Shown in pieces: positions 1 through 8,919 of a DNA stretch of 64,000 nt. The translations under genes and the position numbers were made by a program. Each line of letters begins with the position of its first letter. Position 1 is the first letter of the stretch. The notes under the pieces are model-generated. The model was not told the origin of the DNA. It ran no database searches and was given only the letters and a program-made list of their open reading frames with translations. This stretch comes from Parahaliea mediterranea (GTDB lineage: Bacteria > Pseudomonadota > Gammaproteobacteria > Pseudomonadales > Halieaceae), in assembly GCF_003402235.1 (NCBI RefSeq), contig NZ_QEWO01000003.1, forward strand, positions 558,001 to 622,000, read 5' to 3'.

Positions 1-824
1 GGCTCTTTGGACCCATGGGGCAGCGCGCTGCCCTTGCCCACCTGGGCGCCGCCGGCGGGCGAGTCGCCCCCCAGCCGGCTCTGGGCCTGGAACATCAGCG
101 CCGCGATGGCGGCGTTGTCCATGCCCGCCTGTACCAGCGGGTACACCGCGCGGTAGGCGGCCACGGTGACATCGGCGGCCAGCTGCATCAGCGCCAGCTC
201 GGCCGCCGACTTGACGGTGCGACAGCCGTTGACCAGCCCCACCGCGGTGGTGTGGCGGATATCCGGCGCCGCCTGTTGCAGGCGATGGGCAATGAAGTGC
301 CGCACCGCCTCGTCCAGGGCGATGGTTTTGATTTTGCGCGAAGGCTGCTTGAGCCAGTCACCCAGCAGAACGAAGGGGTCTTCGTCTTCCTCCCAGGTCA
401 GCACGTTGGCGGGGGTTTTCGCATGCGCGCCTGCCTGTGCATCCAGCAGTTCGCGCAGGCGGTCTTCCTCAAAGGCCGGAGTGATAAAGGCCAGGCCGCC
501 ATCGGCCATGATCAGCGCGGCGGTAATCCGCTCGCTGATCCACCACTCGATCCCGGTGAAGTACACCAGGCTGGAGCCCGGCTCGATGAGCACGGCATCC
601 ACCCCGCTGTGGCGCATCAGCGCGCCCAGCTTGTCGCGGCGCGCGCGGCGCTCGGCGGCGCCAATGGGCTGGGCGCCGGTGGTGATGGAGCTAAGGCTGG
701 CCAGTGCCGGCGGCAAGGTGGCGCCGGGTGCCGGGGCCGCCGTGCCTGCCTGCAGTGGCGCCGCCGCGCCGGCAGCCGCCAGTGCGGCCCCGGCCGATAC
801 AAACTGCCTGCGCGATAGTGTCAT
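1..824 (-). CDS. M24-family (Xaa-Pro aminopeptidase-like) metallopeptidase, Tat-exported, C-terminus outside window
   Basis: About 274 codons are visible from an ATG at 824; the gene runs off the left edge, so the metal-binding catalytic half is missing from view. The N-terminus MTLSRRQFVSAG is a Tat signal (S-R-R-x-F, then an Ala-rich hydrophobic stretch). Residues from about 50 on match the creatinase/prolidase N-terminal domain of M24 enzymes (AERRARRDKLGALMRHSGVD, then VYFTGIEWWISERI). The start is fixed by GGAGGAAT seven bases upstream, and it lies 4 bp after the M20 peptidase stop, so the two are co-transcribed and probably translationally coupled. Family knowledge says M24 enzymes cleave N-terminal residues next to proline or act as dipeptidases; substrate here is inferred only. 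Tat export suggests the metal is loaded in the cytoplasm. Confidence 0.85.
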   Translation of the reverse strand, partial: MTLSRRQFVSAGAALAAAGAAAPLQAGTAAPAPGATLPPALASLSSITTGAQPIGAAERRARRDKLGALMRHSGVDAVLIEPGSSLVYFTGIEWWISERITAALIMADGGLAFITPAFEEDRLRELLDAQAGAHAKTPANVLTWEEDEDPFVLLGDWLKQPSRKIKTIALDEAVRHFIAHRLQQAAPDIRHTTAVGLVNGCRTVKSAAELALMQLAADVTVAAYRAVYPLVQAGMDNAAIAALMFQAQSRLGGDSPAGGAQVGKGSALPHGSKE

Positions 825-828
825 GGTG

Positions 829-2265
829 TCATTCCTCCCCGCCGACCCGGCGCATTATGTAGTTCCAGTAATCCATCTCGCGATAGAAGGATGCCAGCGG
901 AATACGCTCGTTGATACCGTGGGCGCGGCTGTCGTCCGGGCGCACCAGGGCCAGGCTGCCGGCGCCGTACACAGGGATGCCCGCGCGGCGGTATTCGCGC
1001 CCTTCGGTGCCGCCAGATGACATGCTTGGCTGCAGGGTGATGCCCGGGTAGTTCAGCGCAACACCGGCCTGCAGAATGGCGGTCACGTCTTCACGAATGG
1101 GCGAGGCCGGGCTCTCCACCGCCTCGCGGCCGAGGGTCATGCCGATGGCGTCGTTATCGATGGTGTCGGCCAGCACCTGTTGCACATGCTCTACGCCACC
1201 GGTGTCCGGCAGAATGCGGCAGTTGACGGTGGCAATGGCATCCTGGGGCAGTGCGTTCTCGGCGTGGCCGGCCTCCAGCATGGTGGCCACGCAGGTGGTC
1301 CACAGCATGTTGGCGTACTGCGGGTGGCGCTGCATCACGGCAATGGCCTGGGCGTTGGCCGGGTCTTCCAGCAGGGTGGTGAGGGCCGCGCCCACCTCGC
1401 CGCCTTCGCGCGCGATCACGTCCTCGGCCATGGAGCGGGTGATGGGGTTGAACTGCACCGGAAACTGCAGCCCCTGCAGCGCCACCAGGGCGTGGGCCAG
1501 CTCATAGATGGCGTTGTCGGGCCGCGGCACACTGCTGTGGCCGCCCGGGTTGCGCGCGTGCAGGCGGAAGGTGGCGAAGGTTTTCTCCGCCGCCTGCATG
1601 GAGAAGGCCAGCGGCGTGCCGTCTTTGGCAATGCTGCCGCCGCCGGCATCGGAATTCAGGGCGTATTCGGCGTCGCGCACGTAGGGGTGCTTGAGAATTT
1701 CCCGGGTGGTCAGCATGCCGGTTTCTTCGTCGCCCGAGAAGGCCAGCACCAGATCGCGCGTGGGCGCAAAGCCCGACTGTTTCAGGTCGATGAAGGTGGA
1801 GACCAGCAGCGCCACGCCGAACTTGTTGTCCTGGGCGCCACGGCCGTACAGGTAGCCGTCTTTCTCGGTGGCGCTGAAGGGGTCGGTGTTCCAGTTGCCG
1901 GCAATGGCATCCACCACATCCATGTGGGCCAGAAAGGCCACCGGCGGCCCGGCGGGAATGCCGGCGGCCGGGTAGCGCACGATCAGCCCGCTGGTTTGCT
2001 CGCCCTCAATCTCCAGCGGCACGCGTACTATATCCTCGGCGGCAAAGCCGCCTGCGCGCAGTTGCGCAACAAGCACGTCGATCATCGCCGGCACTTGCCC
2101 CTGCCCCTTGGCGGTGCGATAGCCGATCAGCTGCTCCAGCAGCTCGCGGGCTTCATCGCGGTCTTGGTCTGACACTGCGGCCTGGGTGGGCGTGGCGAAC
2201 ATCGTCCCGGCCAGGGTGGCGGCCAGCACAGCGCCGCCCAGCAGGTTTTTGCACGGAATCGGCAT
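829..2265 (-). CDS. Secreted M20-family zinc peptidase
   Basis: A 478-residue M20 peptidase. Visible motifs are H-x-D (AHMDVVDA, His114/Asp116), the bridging Asp146 in GRGAQDNKFG, the catalytic Glu pair in SGDEETG (Glu180/181), and the late SSGGTEGREYR segment typical of carboxypeptidase/deacylase members. I start at the ATG at 2265 rather than the upstream in-frame ATG because it opens a Sec signal peptide (MPIPCKNLLGGAVLAATLAG, cut near TQA-A) and is preceded by AGAGGAC. It follows the TonB receptor gene after a terminator hairpin and precedes the M24 gene by 4 bp. The probable role is periplasmic trimming of peptides or N-acyl amino acids brought in by the receptor; the exact substrate is unknown. 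Confidence 0.9.
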   Translation of the reverse strand: MPIPCKNLLGGAVLAATLAGTMFATPTQAAVSDQDRDEARELLEQLIGYRTAKGQGQVPAMIDVLVAQLRAGGFAAEDIVRVPLEIEGEQTSGLIVRYPAAGIPAGPPVAFLAHMDVVDAIAGNWNTDPFSATEKDGYLYGRGAQDNKFGVALLVSTFIDLKQSGFAPTRDLVLAFSGDEETGMLTTREILKHPYVRDAEYALNSDAGGGSIAKDGTPLAFSMQAAEKTFATFRLHARNPGGHSSVPRPDNAIYELAHALVALQGLQFPVQFNPITRSMAEDVIAREGGEVGAALTTLLEDPANAQAIAVMQRHPQYANMLWTTCVATMLEAGHAENALPQDAIATVNCRILPDTGGVEHVQQVLADTIDNDAIGMTLGREAVESPASPIREDVTAILQAGVALNYPGITLQPSMSSGGTEGREYRRAGIPVYGAGSLALVRPDDSRAHGINERIPLASFYREMDYWNYIMRRVGGEE

Positions 2266-2286
2266 GGTTCGTCCTCTTGATGAATG

Positions 2287-2328
2287 AAAAAAAGGGGTGG
2301 CTCCAACACAACATTGGACAGCCACCCC
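2287..2328 (-). terminator. Intrinsic terminator after TonB receptor gene
   Basis: A perfect 9-bp inverted repeat (GGGGTGGCT / AGCCACCCC, 2294-2328) is followed on the minus strand by seven T residues (2287-2293). It sits between the receptor stop and the M20 start, so it either ends the receptor transcript or attenuates expression of the two peptidase genes. Confidence 0.85.
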
Positions 2329-2348
2329 ACACGGCTCTCGTACAGGGG

Positions 2349-5300
2349 TTAGAAGAGCTCGAAAGTCAGACTCATGAAGATGGTGCGACCCACCGCGTCG
2401 TAGAACTGCGGGTAGGTGTTGCCGTTGCCGCCGTCTTCAATGGCGGCGGTGGTGGTCAGCGGCGGATCACGGTCCAGCAGATTGTTGATGCCGGCGCGCA
2501 GGGTGATGTTGTCGTTGACCATGTAGCCTGCGGACAGGTCCAGGTAGTTGCGCTCATCCAGGGTCTTGTTGACCGCGGCGAAGCTGCCGGACAGGGCCGG
2601 TTGCGAGCTGGTCTGGGCGATATCCACGGAGGAGATGTAACGCCAGGTCAGCGCCACGGACAGATCCCACGGGGTTACCCAGTTGGCGCGCATTTTGTGA
2701 CGCCATTCGGGGCGCGGGCGACCGCAGAGACCGCCGTACAGGCCGGTGCAGTCGTAGATTTCATCACCGGTGGAGTTGGGCAGCGGGGTGGAGGTGAATT
2801 CGTCCAGCAAGGTACCGACAAAGTTCACCGACACATCGCCCAGGTTGCCAACGTCGAAGCCGTAGTCCACGGTCAGGTCAAAGCCCTTGGTTTCCAGCGA
2901 GCCGGTGTTGATGTTGAAGCGCTCGAAGTAGCCGTCGTCAAACAGGAACAGGGAGCCGCCCTGGCCGCGATTGATCAGGCCGCAGAAGTAGCTGTCGCCG
3001 GTTTCCAGGCAGTTGTTCATCGCCAGGTTGGGGTTGACGCTGCCCACCAGGTCTTCCACTTCAATGTCGAAGTAGTCCACCGACACGGTCAGGCCCGGGA
3101 TCATCTCGGGGCTGTACACCAGGCCGAAGGAGTAGGTGTTGGCCGTCTCCGGGTTCAGGTCCTGGTTGCCACCCACCAGCGTGTTGAACTGGCCGGCCGG
3201 GTTGTCCTGGATGTTGCCGTACTGGGCCGCGGTGACGCCGGTGCGCATGCACTGCTCCAGGGATGCCCAGGGGTTGGCGCCGGAACAGGGGTCGAAGGAG
3301 CCGTTGGGCAGCTGGGTGAGGTCAACTTCAAACTTCTGCTGCGAGGAGAACAGCTCGATCACGTTCGGCGCACGCACTGCCCGCTGGAAGCTGCCGCGCA
3401 GGCGCAGGTCGGACACCGGCGCCCAGTTCAAGCCCAGCTTGAAGGTGTCGGTGGTGAAGCCGGAACTGTAGTCGGAATAGCGGTAGGCGCCTTCCAGCGA
3501 CAGCATGTCGATCATGGTGACACCGTCGATCAGCGGCACGTTTACCTCGGCAAACACTTCGTTCACCGAAACATCGCCGCTGATGGGCAGCTCGGGGGTA
3601 ACCGCGGTGGCGTAGATTTCGTCGGGGCGGTAGTCCAGGGTGTTTTCCCGGTACTCGTAACCGCCGGCCACGCCAACGCCGTAATCCGCCCAGGGCGATT
3701 TGATGCCGTACTCGCCGAGGTCACCGTTGACGGAGAACACCAGGTTCTTCATGGAGGTGTCGCCGGTAATGCCCTTGTTTTCCAGCACGTAGGCGGTGGC
3801 TTCGGGCGAGGCGAAATCAGCGCCGAAGTAATCCAGCGGCAGACAGCCCGCGTCGTCGTTCAGGGCGCTGGCGTCGGCATTGATGGAGCAGACCGGCTGG
3901 CCGAAGGTGGACGAGCCCGGGCGCTGGTCGATCACCGCGTTCAGGGCATTGGCCAGGCGGAAGCGGTTGGCATCGCCCGTGAAGCGGCTGGTGTAGGACA
4001 CGTTCGCGTAGGAGGCGAACAGGTCGTAGTTGAAGGCGCCGGCCAGCTTGCCGTCGGTGCCAAGCACCACGCGGAAGCTTTCGTGGCGCAGCTCGTCCTG
4101 GCGCGGGCCACCTTCCAGGTTGCGGCGGCGTACCAGGATGCCCTCGGCCACGTCTTCGGGGCCTACATAATTGCCGGCGTCGTCGTAGATGCTGCCGCTG
4201 GACAGGCCGGCGGCGCCGCAGAGGAAGTCCTTCTGCTGGTCGCTGAGCAGGGCGTTGTCGCAGTTCAGGCCGCCGAGGTCACCGTAGATGCCGCCCTGCA
4301 CGGTGCCGGGGGCGATTTGGGCGGTGGAGCGGTCGTCCATGAAGCTCATTTCCATGTACGGGTTTACATGGTCGTTGATTTTATAGTTGGCCAGGGCGCC
4401 GAAGGTGTAGCGCTTGTCGGGGCGCTGGTAGTAGTTGAAGGGCGCGTAGTTAAATACGGTGTTGCCCTCGACAAACTCGCCGTTGTTAACGCCAAAGGCG
4501 GTGGGCACGCCGTTCAGGCCCAGGGTGTTGGACATGTTGGCCGGGTAGCTGTAGCCGGAGCCGCCGCAGGCATACTGCTCGCCGCGCTCGCCAGCGGTGG
4601 CCAGGGCGCAGGAGGAGTAGTCGCGATCGCTCTGCAGGATGGCGTCCACTTCGCGGTAGGTGGCGTATACGGTGATGTTGCCGCGGCCATCGTCCACGTT
4701 GGTACCCATCACCAGAGAGTAATCCTGGCTGTGGCCGTCCCACACGGTGGAGTCGGGCTTGGCAAAGCCGTTCTCGTCCAGCAGGCGCTCCATGGTGGAG
4801 TTGTCGTTGCCGTGCTGGGCCGTGCTCTGGTTGACGGTGAACTTGATGCCTTCAAAGTCGTCGATCAGCTTGAAGTTCACCACTCCCGCGATGGCGTCGG
4901 AGCCGTACACCGCCGAGGCGCCGCCGGTGAGCACTTCCACGTTCTGGATCAGGTCGGTGGGGATCTGGTTGAGGTCGGAAGGCACCGACTTGGGCGAACC
5001 GTAGGGCAGGCGGCGGCCGTTCACCAGCACCAGGGTGCGCTCTGGCGACAGGCCGCGCAGGTCAACCTGGGCGGTGCCGGTGGCCTCGTTGGACGCGCTG
5101 GAACCCTGGGCCGCGAACACCTGCGGCAGGGCGTTGACCAGATCTTCCGCGCGCATCACGCCGCGGGCCTGGAATTCCTCGGCGCCCACGGTGGTGATGG
5201 GGCTGACGCTCTCGGCGTTGGGCGAGCGAATGCGCGAACCGGTGACCACCACCTCTTCGATGGCGGGCGCGGCGCTGTTCTGCGCCACCGCCGGCCCGGC

Positions 5301-5357
5301 GAGGGCGGCGTAGATGGATGTCGTCGCCAGTGCGGCGAACTTACCTTGCTTGTTCAT
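2349..5357 (-). CDS. TonB-dependent outer-membrane receptor (1002 aa)
   Basis: A large TonB-dependent receptor. Residues 1-25 are a signal peptide ending at AVAQ. The plug domain follows with EEVVVTGSRIRS, LVLVNGRRLPYG and the classic VEVLTGGASAVYGSDAIAGVVN at about 125-150. The remainder is a Tyr/Asp/Asn-rich beta-barrel ending in the aromatic ...FMSLTFELF expected of outer-membrane proteins. The length and the long loops with paired Cys are typical of marine and xanthomonad receptors for peptides, sugars or other polymers, not of small siderophore receptors. The start has GGGGGT about nine bases upstream. It sits in one operon with an upstream esterase-like protein and downstream peptidases, so a peptide or ester substrate is likely. 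No Fur-like site is seen here. Confidence 0.92.
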   Translation of the reverse strand: MNKQGKFAALATTSIYAALAGPAVAQNSAAPAIEEVVVTGSRIRSPNAESVSPITTVGAEEFQARGVMRAEDLVNALPQVFAAQGSSASNEATGTAQVDLRGLSPERTLVLVNGRRLPYGSPKSVPSDLNQIPTDLIQNVEVLTGGASAVYGSDAIAGVVNFKLIDDFEGIKFTVNQSTAQHGNDNSTMERLLDENGFAKPDSTVWDGHSQDYSLVMGTNVDDGRGNITVYATYREVDAILQSDRDYSSCALATAGERGEQYACGGSGYSYPANMSNTLGLNGVPTAFGVNNGEFVEGNTVFNYAPFNYYQRPDKRYTFGALANYKINDHVNPYMEMSFMDDRSTAQIAPGTVQGGIYGDLGGLNCDNALLSDQQKDFLCGAAGLSSGSIYDDAGNYVGPEDVAEGILVRRRNLEGGPRQDELRHESFRVVLGTDGKLAGAFNYDLFASYANVSYTSRFTGDANRFRLANALNAVIDQRPGSSTFGQPVCSINADASALNDDAGCLPLDYFGADFASPEATAYVLENKGITGDTSMKNLVFSVNGDLGEYGIKSPWADYGVGVAGGYEYRENTLDYRPDEIYATAVTPELPISGDVSVNEVFAEVNVPLIDGVTMIDMLSLEGAYRYSDYSSGFTTDTFKLGLNWAPVSDLRLRGSFQRAVRAPNVIELFSSQQKFEVDLTQLPNGSFDPCSGANPWASLEQCMRTGVTAAQYGNIQDNPAGQFNTLVGGNQDLNPETANTYSFGLVYSPEMIPGLTVSVDYFDIEVEDLVGSVNPNLAMNNCLETGDSYFCGLINRGQGGSLFLFDDGYFERFNINTGSLETKGFDLTVDYGFDVGNLGDVSVNFVGTLLDEFTSTPLPNSTGDEIYDCTGLYGGLCGRPRPEWRHKMRANWVTPWDLSVALTWRYISSVDIAQTSSQPALSGSFAAVNKTLDERNYLDLSAGYMVNDNITLRAGINNLLDRDPPLTTTAAIEDGGNGNTYPQFYDAVGRTIFMSLTFELF

Positions 5358-5384
5358 TGGAATTACCCCCTATAGGTAATAATG

Positions 5385-5401
5385 GGAGGCGCGCAGCCTC
5401 C
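5385..5401 (-). other. Small hairpin in esterase-receptor spacer
   Basis: A perfect 6-bp stem (GGAGGC / GCCTCC) with a 5-nt loop in the 71-bp gap between the esterase-like gene and the TonB receptor. No T-run follows, so it is more likely an mRNA stability or processing element than a terminator. It lies upstream of the receptor ribosome-binding site. Confidence 0.4.
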
Positions 5402-5428
5402 TGCTACTGTTGCTACCAAGGCGTGTGC

Positions 5429-7156
5429 TTATTGATATCGCCAGCTTGTCAAATCAGCGCCTTGCGGGGCGGCTGCTTCAATACGTTCCAGGATGCGCGG
5501 CACATAGAACGTGTTGTACCGGAGTCGGGATACGGCATTCGGGTTGTCGTGGTCGCCATTCCAGCAGTGCTCGGCGCGATCGCCGTAGTCCACCACGCCT
5601 TCATAGGGCGGGTCGGCCCGCTGCAGGAATTCTTCGGTCAGGTACACGGCGTTGTTCAGGTAGTAGTTGTCCATGTCGCCGGTGTAGATGTGGATCTTGC
5701 CCTGCAACTTGGGCCCCAGGGTGGCCCAGTCGCGCTCCATGATGTAGCGCAGGTCGTAGTTCTGGCGCCAGTACTCGGCCACTTCGCGGTCGATCTCGCC
5801 GGTGCGCTTGTCCCAGATGGGTTTGGGGTAGCCATCATCGCCATTGGGCGAGAACACCGCCTGCCAGACATCCCACTGCTGGCCGGAGCGGGTGTTGTCG
5901 CCCAGCACCAGTTCCCAGCGGTTTTCCATTTCCATGTAGCGGGATATGTGGCCCAGGTAGTTGCGGTGCGACGGCCGCGGAATGCGCGCGAAGGGGCCTT
6001 CGCGGTAATAGGCGTTATCGTCTTCGTACAGGTTCACGGTCATGAACTGGCGGAAGTCGATCGGGTCCGGGCAGGCGGCAAAGGCGCCGTTGTACTCATC
6101 GGGGTACTTCACCTGCACGCCCAGCGCTTCCCAGCCACCGGTGGAGCCGCCGTACACAAAGCGCGCCCAGCCTTCGCCCAGGCCGCGGAAGGCCTTCTCG
6201 ATGGCCGGCACCAGTTCAAAGGTAATGGCGTCGCCATAGGGGCCGAGGTTGGCGGAGTTCACCGCGTAGCTGTCGTCGTAGTACGGGTTGCTGTGGTCGA
6301 TCTCCACGATCAGCATGCGCGGCGCATCGTCGGAAACCCAGTACTGGTAGAAGTCGTAGGCCTCTTGCGCTTCGATGCGGTTGTAGCAATCCAGGTCAAA
6401 GCGCTTGCTGTACACGCACTCTGCGTTGGGGTCTGGCTTGTCGGTGCTGAAGCCACCGAAGTCCGCGGGGAAGTGGCCGTGGAAGATGGCCAGCGGATAG
6501 CGCGCCTCCGGGTGCTTGTCGAAATCCTTGGGCACCAGCACGTGGGCGCGCAGGAAGACATCGGTGCCCCAGAACTCAGACAGCTTCTCGCTGCGGATCT
6601 TGATATGGCGCACAAACTCGGTGTCTTTCGGCTCTTCAATGGCCGGGTTCACCTGATCCAGAACCACCGGGATGGTGGCCTTGCCGGCGGGGTCAAAGCT
6701 CACCTTGCGCGGCTCGCTGTAGAGGTTGCCCGGTTCCTTGCGCCAGTTCTGGCCGGCGCCGCGGGCGGCAGGCAGCTTGACCGTTTTGCCGTTGGCGAGG
6801 GTGTAGGTGTCGTATTTGTGCAGCACGGCCTGCACGTAGTAATCGCCCTTGGGCACCTCCGACAGATTCAGCGCCGGAAAGCCGAGCACATCATCGCCAA
6901 TGCGCGCACTGGCGCCGGGCGCCATGCCATCGACATTAATGCCCAGAATCTGGGCGGCATCAAAATCGGCGCTCACCTGATCGCGGGGCTCTTTGTCGCC
7001 CTGCGCGGCCAGAATCAGAATCAGCCGGCCATCGTAGGCCGCCTGCGGCGCCTGCTTGCCCAGCGTCAGCTCAAAGCTGTCTGCCTGAGCCCCCAGGCTG
7101 GTGGCGCAAACACCGGCCAACAGCAGGCCGCGGCCTGCCCATGCTCTTATCCCCAT
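5429..7156 (-). CDS. Exported esterase-like alpha/beta hydrolase
   Basis: A 575-residue protein with a signal peptide (residues 1-25, cut near AQA-D) and an N-terminal beta-rich region (about 26-185) before an esterase D/PHB-depolymerase-type alpha/beta hydrolase domain. The nucleophile elbow is GGSTGG with Ser338; candidate acids are Asp494/496 (YTGDMDN) and candidate histidines are 530 and 536 (EHCWNGDH). AIFHGHFP near 223-230 would form the oxyanion-hole loop. The ATG at 7156 has AGGAG seven bases upstream. It is the first gene of the operon with the TonB receptor. By family it could hydrolyse esters or, less likely, peptides outside the inner membrane; the substrate is not determinable from sequence. 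Confidence 0.8.
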   Translation of the reverse strand: MGIRAWAGRGLLLAGVCATSLGAQADSFELTLGKQAPQAAYDGRLILILAAQGDKEPRDQVSADFDAAQILGINVDGMAPGASARIGDDVLGFPALNLSEVPKGDYYVQAVLHKYDTYTLANGKTVKLPAARGAGQNWRKEPGNLYSEPRKVSFDPAGKATIPVVLDQVNPAIEEPKDTEFVRHIKIRSEKLSEFWGTDVFLRAHVLVPKDFDKHPEARYPLAIFHGHFPADFGGFSTDKPDPNAECVYSKRFDLDCYNRIEAQEAYDFYQYWVSDDAPRMLIVEIDHSNPYYDDSYAVNSANLGPYGDAITFELVPAIEKAFRGLGEGWARFVYGGSTGGWEALGVQVKYPDEYNGAFAACPDPIDFRQFMTVNLYEDDNAYYREGPFARIPRPSHRNYLGHISRYMEMENRWELVLGDNTRSGQQWDVWQAVFSPNGDDGYPKPIWDKRTGEIDREVAEYWRQNYDLRYIMERDWATLGPKLQGKIHIYTGDMDNYYLNNAVYLTEEFLQRADPPYEGVVDYGDRAEHCWNGDHDNPNAVSRLRYNTFYVPRILERIEAAAPQGADLTSWRYQ

Positions 7157-7508
7157 CGACGTCTCCTGCCTGTTGTTGTGGCCTTTGAGACCACTGGATT
7201 ATTCAGCGTCGCGGCAGATGTAACCATTTTCACATATTTATGGTCAAGTATTTGGTCATGAAAATGTCACAGGACACCCCGCCGGTTGAACAGGTAAACC
7301 GCTGCGGCGGATGGTCAGGTCGGCGGGTCAGTAAAAAAGCGGAAACAGGATTGCGGGGCGGTGATTGCGGTGAGCAGGGGCAGTGGCGCTTTATTCCCTT
7401 GCTGGTCGCAGCACTGCAAGCGCGGCATGCGCCGCAGGGCAGTAGAGATGAGCAAGAGAGGGAAGAGTGACAGGGAACGGCGCTGACGCTACCCGCCCCC
7501 AAGGCTGC
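7157..7508. other. 352-bp intergenic region (esterase promoter; remainder unassigned)
   Basis: The part nearest the esterase gene is AT-rich and carries its promoter and a TGGTCA direct repeat. The rest, up to the HTH gene stop at 7509, has a short hairpin-forming GCGGC..GCCGC around 7425 and no convincing gene. Small ORFs here have no plausible ribosome-binding site or family resemblance. Confidence 0.5.
7218..7247 (-). promoter_or_regulatory. Candidate sigma70 promoter for esterase-receptor operon
   Basis: On the minus strand TTGACC (7242-7247) and TTACAT (7218-7223) are separated by 18 bp, about 60 bp upstream of the esterase start. The hexamer TGGTCA occurs twice on the plus strand, 12 bp apart (7241-7246 and 7253-7258), covering the -35; this may be an operator. 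Confidence 0.5.
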
Positions 7509-7901
7509 CTAGCGGGACGCCCTGAACTCCTCGGCCATTTGCAGCAGGCCGACAATGGCCGGATCATCGGCGCCCAGCTCGTCGGCGGCATCCAGTGGCT
7601 GCACCAAGTTCAGACGCGACGGCGACAGCCCCTCCCGCGCCTGGGCCACATCCCAGCGCATCTGCGCCAGCAACCAGAATTCTGCAGGCAGCGCGCCGTC
7701 GGTCACGCGCTCCAGCAGCAGGGCCATTTTCGGCGTGATGTTGCGCTTACCCTTGACCAGCTCGTTCACCGGCTGGGGCTGGTTGAAGCCCAGCATCCTG
7801 GCCAGCTGCGACTGGGAGCACGCCCCCGGCTGCAGCACCAGTGCATCCACCAGGGCACCGGGATGGCTAGCGCTCTTACTCACGGCCGCGCGCTTTTCCA
7901 T
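7509..7901 (-). CDS. HigA-like XRE helix-turn-helix protein (no toxin partner)
   Basis: About 130 residues. The core is a Cro/C1-type HTH, SQSQLARMLGFNQPQPVNELVKGKRNITPKMALLLE, followed by PAEFWLLAQMRWDVAQAR, which matches the HigA/VapI antitoxin family. The start is uncertain: the ATG at 7901 overlaps the SPFH gene by 26 bp and a GTG at 7881-7883 is also possible; neither has a clear Shine-Dalgarno, consistent with translational coupling to SPFH. No HigB-type toxin gene lies on either side: the upstream neighbour is SPFH and the downstream region is non-coding. It is probably an orphan regulator carried in the NfeD-SPFH operon. Confidence 0.75.
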   Translation of the reverse strand: MEKRAAVSKSASHPGALVDALVLQPGACSQSQLARMLGFNQPQPVNELVKGKRNITPKMALLLERVTDGALPAEFWLLAQMRWDVAQAREGLSPSRLNLVQPLDAADELGADDPAIVGLLQMAEEFRASR

Positions 7902-8910
7902 CGGTGGCGCCTGTGGCGCCCGCCGCCGGCGCACTGGCCGACCCGGCATTATCTAGCAAGTGCCGGTAACCACCGATGAAGGAGGCGAGATCGGTGGCGC
8001 TGTGGGGCATCCACACTACGTTGTCGTTCTTCGCCATTTGGTCCAGGGTTTCCATGTAGCGAATGCCGATCAGGTAGTCGGCAAAATCCGCCGCCATCAC
8101 ATCCTTCACCAGTTGCAACTTGCGCTGCTCCGCCAGCGCCAGGCGCTCGATGGCGCTGGCCTCACCCTCGGCCTCCAGCACAAAGGCCCGCTGCTCGCCC
8201 TCGGCGGTGGCGATGCGCGCATCCCGTTCGCCTTCGGCCCGCAGCACCTCCGCACGCTTGAAGCCCTCGGCCTCGGTCACCCGGGCGCGGCGTTCACGCT
8301 CGGCCTTCATCTGCTGTTCCATGGCTGAGAGCACATCCGCCGGCGGAATGATGTCCTGCACCTCCACCCGGTTCACCTTGATCCCCCAGGACTGGGCGGC
8401 GGAGCCGATGGTTTCCACCAGGCTGGCGTTGATCTTCTCCCGCGAAGTGAGGGTGTCGTCCAGGTCCATCTCGCCAATCACGTTACGCAGGGTGGTCTGG
8501 GTGAGGGTTTCCAGCGCGATGGGCAGGTTCTCAATTTCATAGACCGCATCCCGCGCCACCGTGATCTGGAAATACACCACCGCATCCACCTGAATGCCCA
8601 CGTTGTCGCGGGTAATCACCGACTGGGAGGGAAAGTCGTACACCTGCTCGCGCAGGTCGAGGTTGGTAATGGTGGTCACCTCGAAGAACTTGTGGCCATC
8701 CGCCTTCACCGTGCGGCGCCAGGGAATCTGGCGGGGCTGGTCCACCACCGGGATGATGATGTTCAGCCCCGGCTCCAGCGTCTTGTGGTAACGCCCGAGG
8801 CGCTCGATCATCATCACCGACTGCTCCGGCACAATGCGAATGCCCTTCACCAGCAGGGTGATCACAAAGAGGGCGATAAACCCGAGTATTACCATTGCTG
8901 CAACTGTCAT
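7876..8910 (-). CDS. SPFH/Band-7 membrane protein (QmcA/stomatin type)
   Basis: A 344-residue protein with one N-terminal membrane segment (VAAMVILGFIALFVITLLV), then the SPFH domain (IRIVPEQSVMMIERLGRYHKTLEPGLN, and PSQSVITRDNVGIQVDAVVYFQI) and a long charged Ala/Glu coiled coil (AERERRARVTEAEGFKRAEVLRAEGE). This is the bacterial stomatin/QmcA pattern. It starts 9 bp after the NfeD stop, the usual partner. Family members form large oligomeric rings in detergent-resistant membrane domains and influence membrane proteases; that role is inferred from family. The C-terminal tail is Ala/Gly-rich and variable. Confidence 0.9.
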   Translation of the reverse strand: MTVAAMVILGFIALFVITLLVKGIRIVPEQSVMMIERLGRYHKTLEPGLNIIIPVVDQPRQIPWRRTVKADGHKFFEVTTITNLDLREQVYDFPSQSVITRDNVGIQVDAVVYFQITVARDAVYEIENLPIALETLTQTTLRNVIGEMDLDDTLTSREKINASLVETIGSAAQSWGIKVNRVEVQDIIPPADVLSAMEQQMKAERERRARVTEAEGFKRAEVLRAEGERDARIATAEGEQRAFVLEAEGEASAIERLALAEQRKLQLVKDVMAADFADYLIGIRYMETLDQMAKNDNVVWMPHSATDLASFIGGYRHLLDNAGSASAPAAGATGATDGKARGRE

Positions 8911-8919
8911 GTGCCCTCC

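Noticed and set aside
1180-2172. Long plus-strand frame opposite the M20 peptidase
   Set aside because: Low-complexity translation and complete overlap with the motif-bearing M20 gene.
2277-5375. 1032-codon plus-strand open frame opposite the first TonB receptor
   Set aside because: It mirrors the receptor's GC-rich codons; its translation is Val/Gly/His-rich without any domain, and the minus strand encodes a full receptor with signal peptide and barrel end.
7240-7470. Small plus-strand ORF (76 aa) in the 7.2-7.5 kb gap
   Set aside because: No Shine-Dalgarno, no family resemblance, and it starts within the esterase promoter.
7509-7901. HigBA toxin-antitoxin system
   Set aside because: The antitoxin-like HTH is present, but no toxin gene could be found on either side.
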